Source: Salinibacterium sp. TMP30
GTDB lineage: Bacteria > Actinomycetota > Actinomycetes > Actinomycetales > Microbacteriaceae
NCBI RefSeq assembly: GCF_038397785.1
Contig: NZ_CP151642.1
Location: 2,046,001 to 2,110,000, forward strand
DNA: 64,000 bases
Reading direction: 5' to 3'
In this document: in pieces, positions 63,361-64,000 of the stretch
How positions within the stretch are numbered: the stretch's first letter is position 1
Layout: the number at the start of each line of letters is the position of its first letter
The notes under the pieces: generated by a model
Seen by the model: the letters and a program-made list of their open reading frames with translations, nothing else
What the model was told of the DNA's origin: nothing
The model's database searches: none
Made by a program: the position numbers and the translations under genes

Positions 63361-64000
63361 ATGACTCGAATCGCGGTTCTTGGTGCGGGAGCGAATGGCG
63401 CCTCAATCGGTGCCGACCTAACAGTCGCGGGACTAGACGTGACTCTAATAGAGCAATGGCCGGCCCACGTGAAAGCGATGCGCGCCAATGGGGTCCTGAT
63501 CAGGACTCCCTCGGAGTCGTACCGCGTCCCCGTGCGTGCATATCATCTTTGCGAGATAGCGACACTGCGTGCACGCTTCGACATAGTTCTCATGCTGGTC
63601 AAAGCATACGATTCGCGCTGGGCTGCCGAGCTAATCAAGCCTCTGCTCAGCCCCGAGGGATTGCTGATCGGTGTGCAAAATGGCATGACCATCGATGACA
63701 TCGCCGATGTCGTCGGCGAGGAGCGAACGCTCGGCTGCGTAATTGAGATCTCGTCCATGATGTTTGAGCCCGGCATCGTCGAGCGACACTCTGGTAAAGA
63801 CCGCTCGTGGTTCGCGGTCGGGTCGCTCTCACCACGTACAGCCCACCGCGAAGAGGAGGTCGCTTCCTTATTGCGCCACGCGGGCACCGTCGAGGTAGTC
63901 GATGACATTCGTGCAACCAAATGGATGAAGCTTGTCAGCAACGCAACTACTTTGGTCACCACGGCGATCTTGGGCGTCCCGATGCTTGATGCTGCCGAGA
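63361..64000 (+). CDS. ketopantoate reductase-family dehydrogenase, copy 2 (cut by window edge)
   Basis: The first 213 residues are present. RIAVLGAGANGASIGADL, EQWPAHVKAMRANG, KAYDSRWAAELIKPLLS, VQNGMTIDDIADVVGEERTLG and ATKWMKLVSNATTL align closely with copy 1 (47055-48098), including the odd QWPAHV and NGMTIDDIAD stretches. So the two arose by duplication. A GGAGAAGG ribosome site lies five bases upstream. The C-terminal third lies beyond the right edge. Confidence 0.85.
   Translation, partial: MTRIAVLGAGANGASIGADLTVAGLDVTLIEQWPAHVKAMRANGVLIRTPSESYRVPVRAYHLCEIATLRARFDIVLMLVKAYDSRWAAELIKPLLSPEGLLIGVQNGMTIDDIADVVGEERTLGCVIEISSMMFEPGIVERHSGKDRSWFAVGSLSPRTAHREEEVASLLRHAGTVEVVDDIRATKWMKLVSNATTLVTTAILGVPMLDAAE

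Overview
The window looks like chromosomal DNA of a moderately GC-rich actinobacterium, most likely a member of the Microbacteriaceae; I cannot name the genus. The signs are a mycothiol-type arsenate reductase, DUF501 and DUF3263 proteins, a WXG100 protein, LytR-C and HtaA domains, a stand-alone groEL under CIRCE control, and a eno-ftsB-DUF501 gene order. No rRNA genes, CRISPR array or prophage were seen. One tRNA gene and one insertion sequence were found.

Layout. 0-4.8 kb: redox enzymes (a monooxygenase cut by the left edge, a sugar-lactone oxidase, a D-threonine-aldolase-like protein) and small membrane proteins. 4.8-7.0 kb: a compact arsenic module with an aquaglyceroporin facing an ArsR-ArsC fusion and a separate ArsC; two matching operators control it. 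7.1-18.7 kb: housekeeping genes (an odd tRNA with UAA anticodon, ndh, the eno-ftsB-DUF501-S8 protease operon, hisS, mazG), two CPBP proteases, a TetR regulator, a secreted nuclease and a frameshifted SGNH hydrolase. 18.7-23.6 kb: mfd, pth, rplY. 23.9-30 kb: gluconate uptake and use (GntR regulator, SDR, gntP, gntK) and gnd. 30.4-31.8 kb: an IS481-family element with a frameshifted transposase, abutting a truncated exonuclease gene. 32-35 kb: a two-component system and a WXG100 protein. 35-37.8 kb: groEL with CIRCE operators, then LytR-C and DUF3263 proteins. 37.9-40.7 kb: haem-binding proteins HmuT and HtaA behind an iron box, an ElaA acetyltransferase and msrB.

40.7-64 kb is an accessory catabolic island. 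It holds an E1 alpha-beta fusion and E2 of a 2-oxoacid dehydrogenase complex, a VOC protein, GntR, XRE-cupin and LacI regulators, two aldehyde dehydrogenases, two ketopantoate-reductase-like proteins, two M24 metallopeptidase-fold paralogues, a zinc alcohol dehydrogenase, an ACMSD-type amidohydrolase, a complete branched-chain-amino-acid-type ABC transporter, a 3-hydroxyisobutyrate-dehydrogenase-like protein and a Dabb protein. Parts are duplicated and parts have decayed. A shared sequence motif lies in two of its divergent promoter regions. The substrate is not evident; this island is the best candidate for an undescribed pathway.
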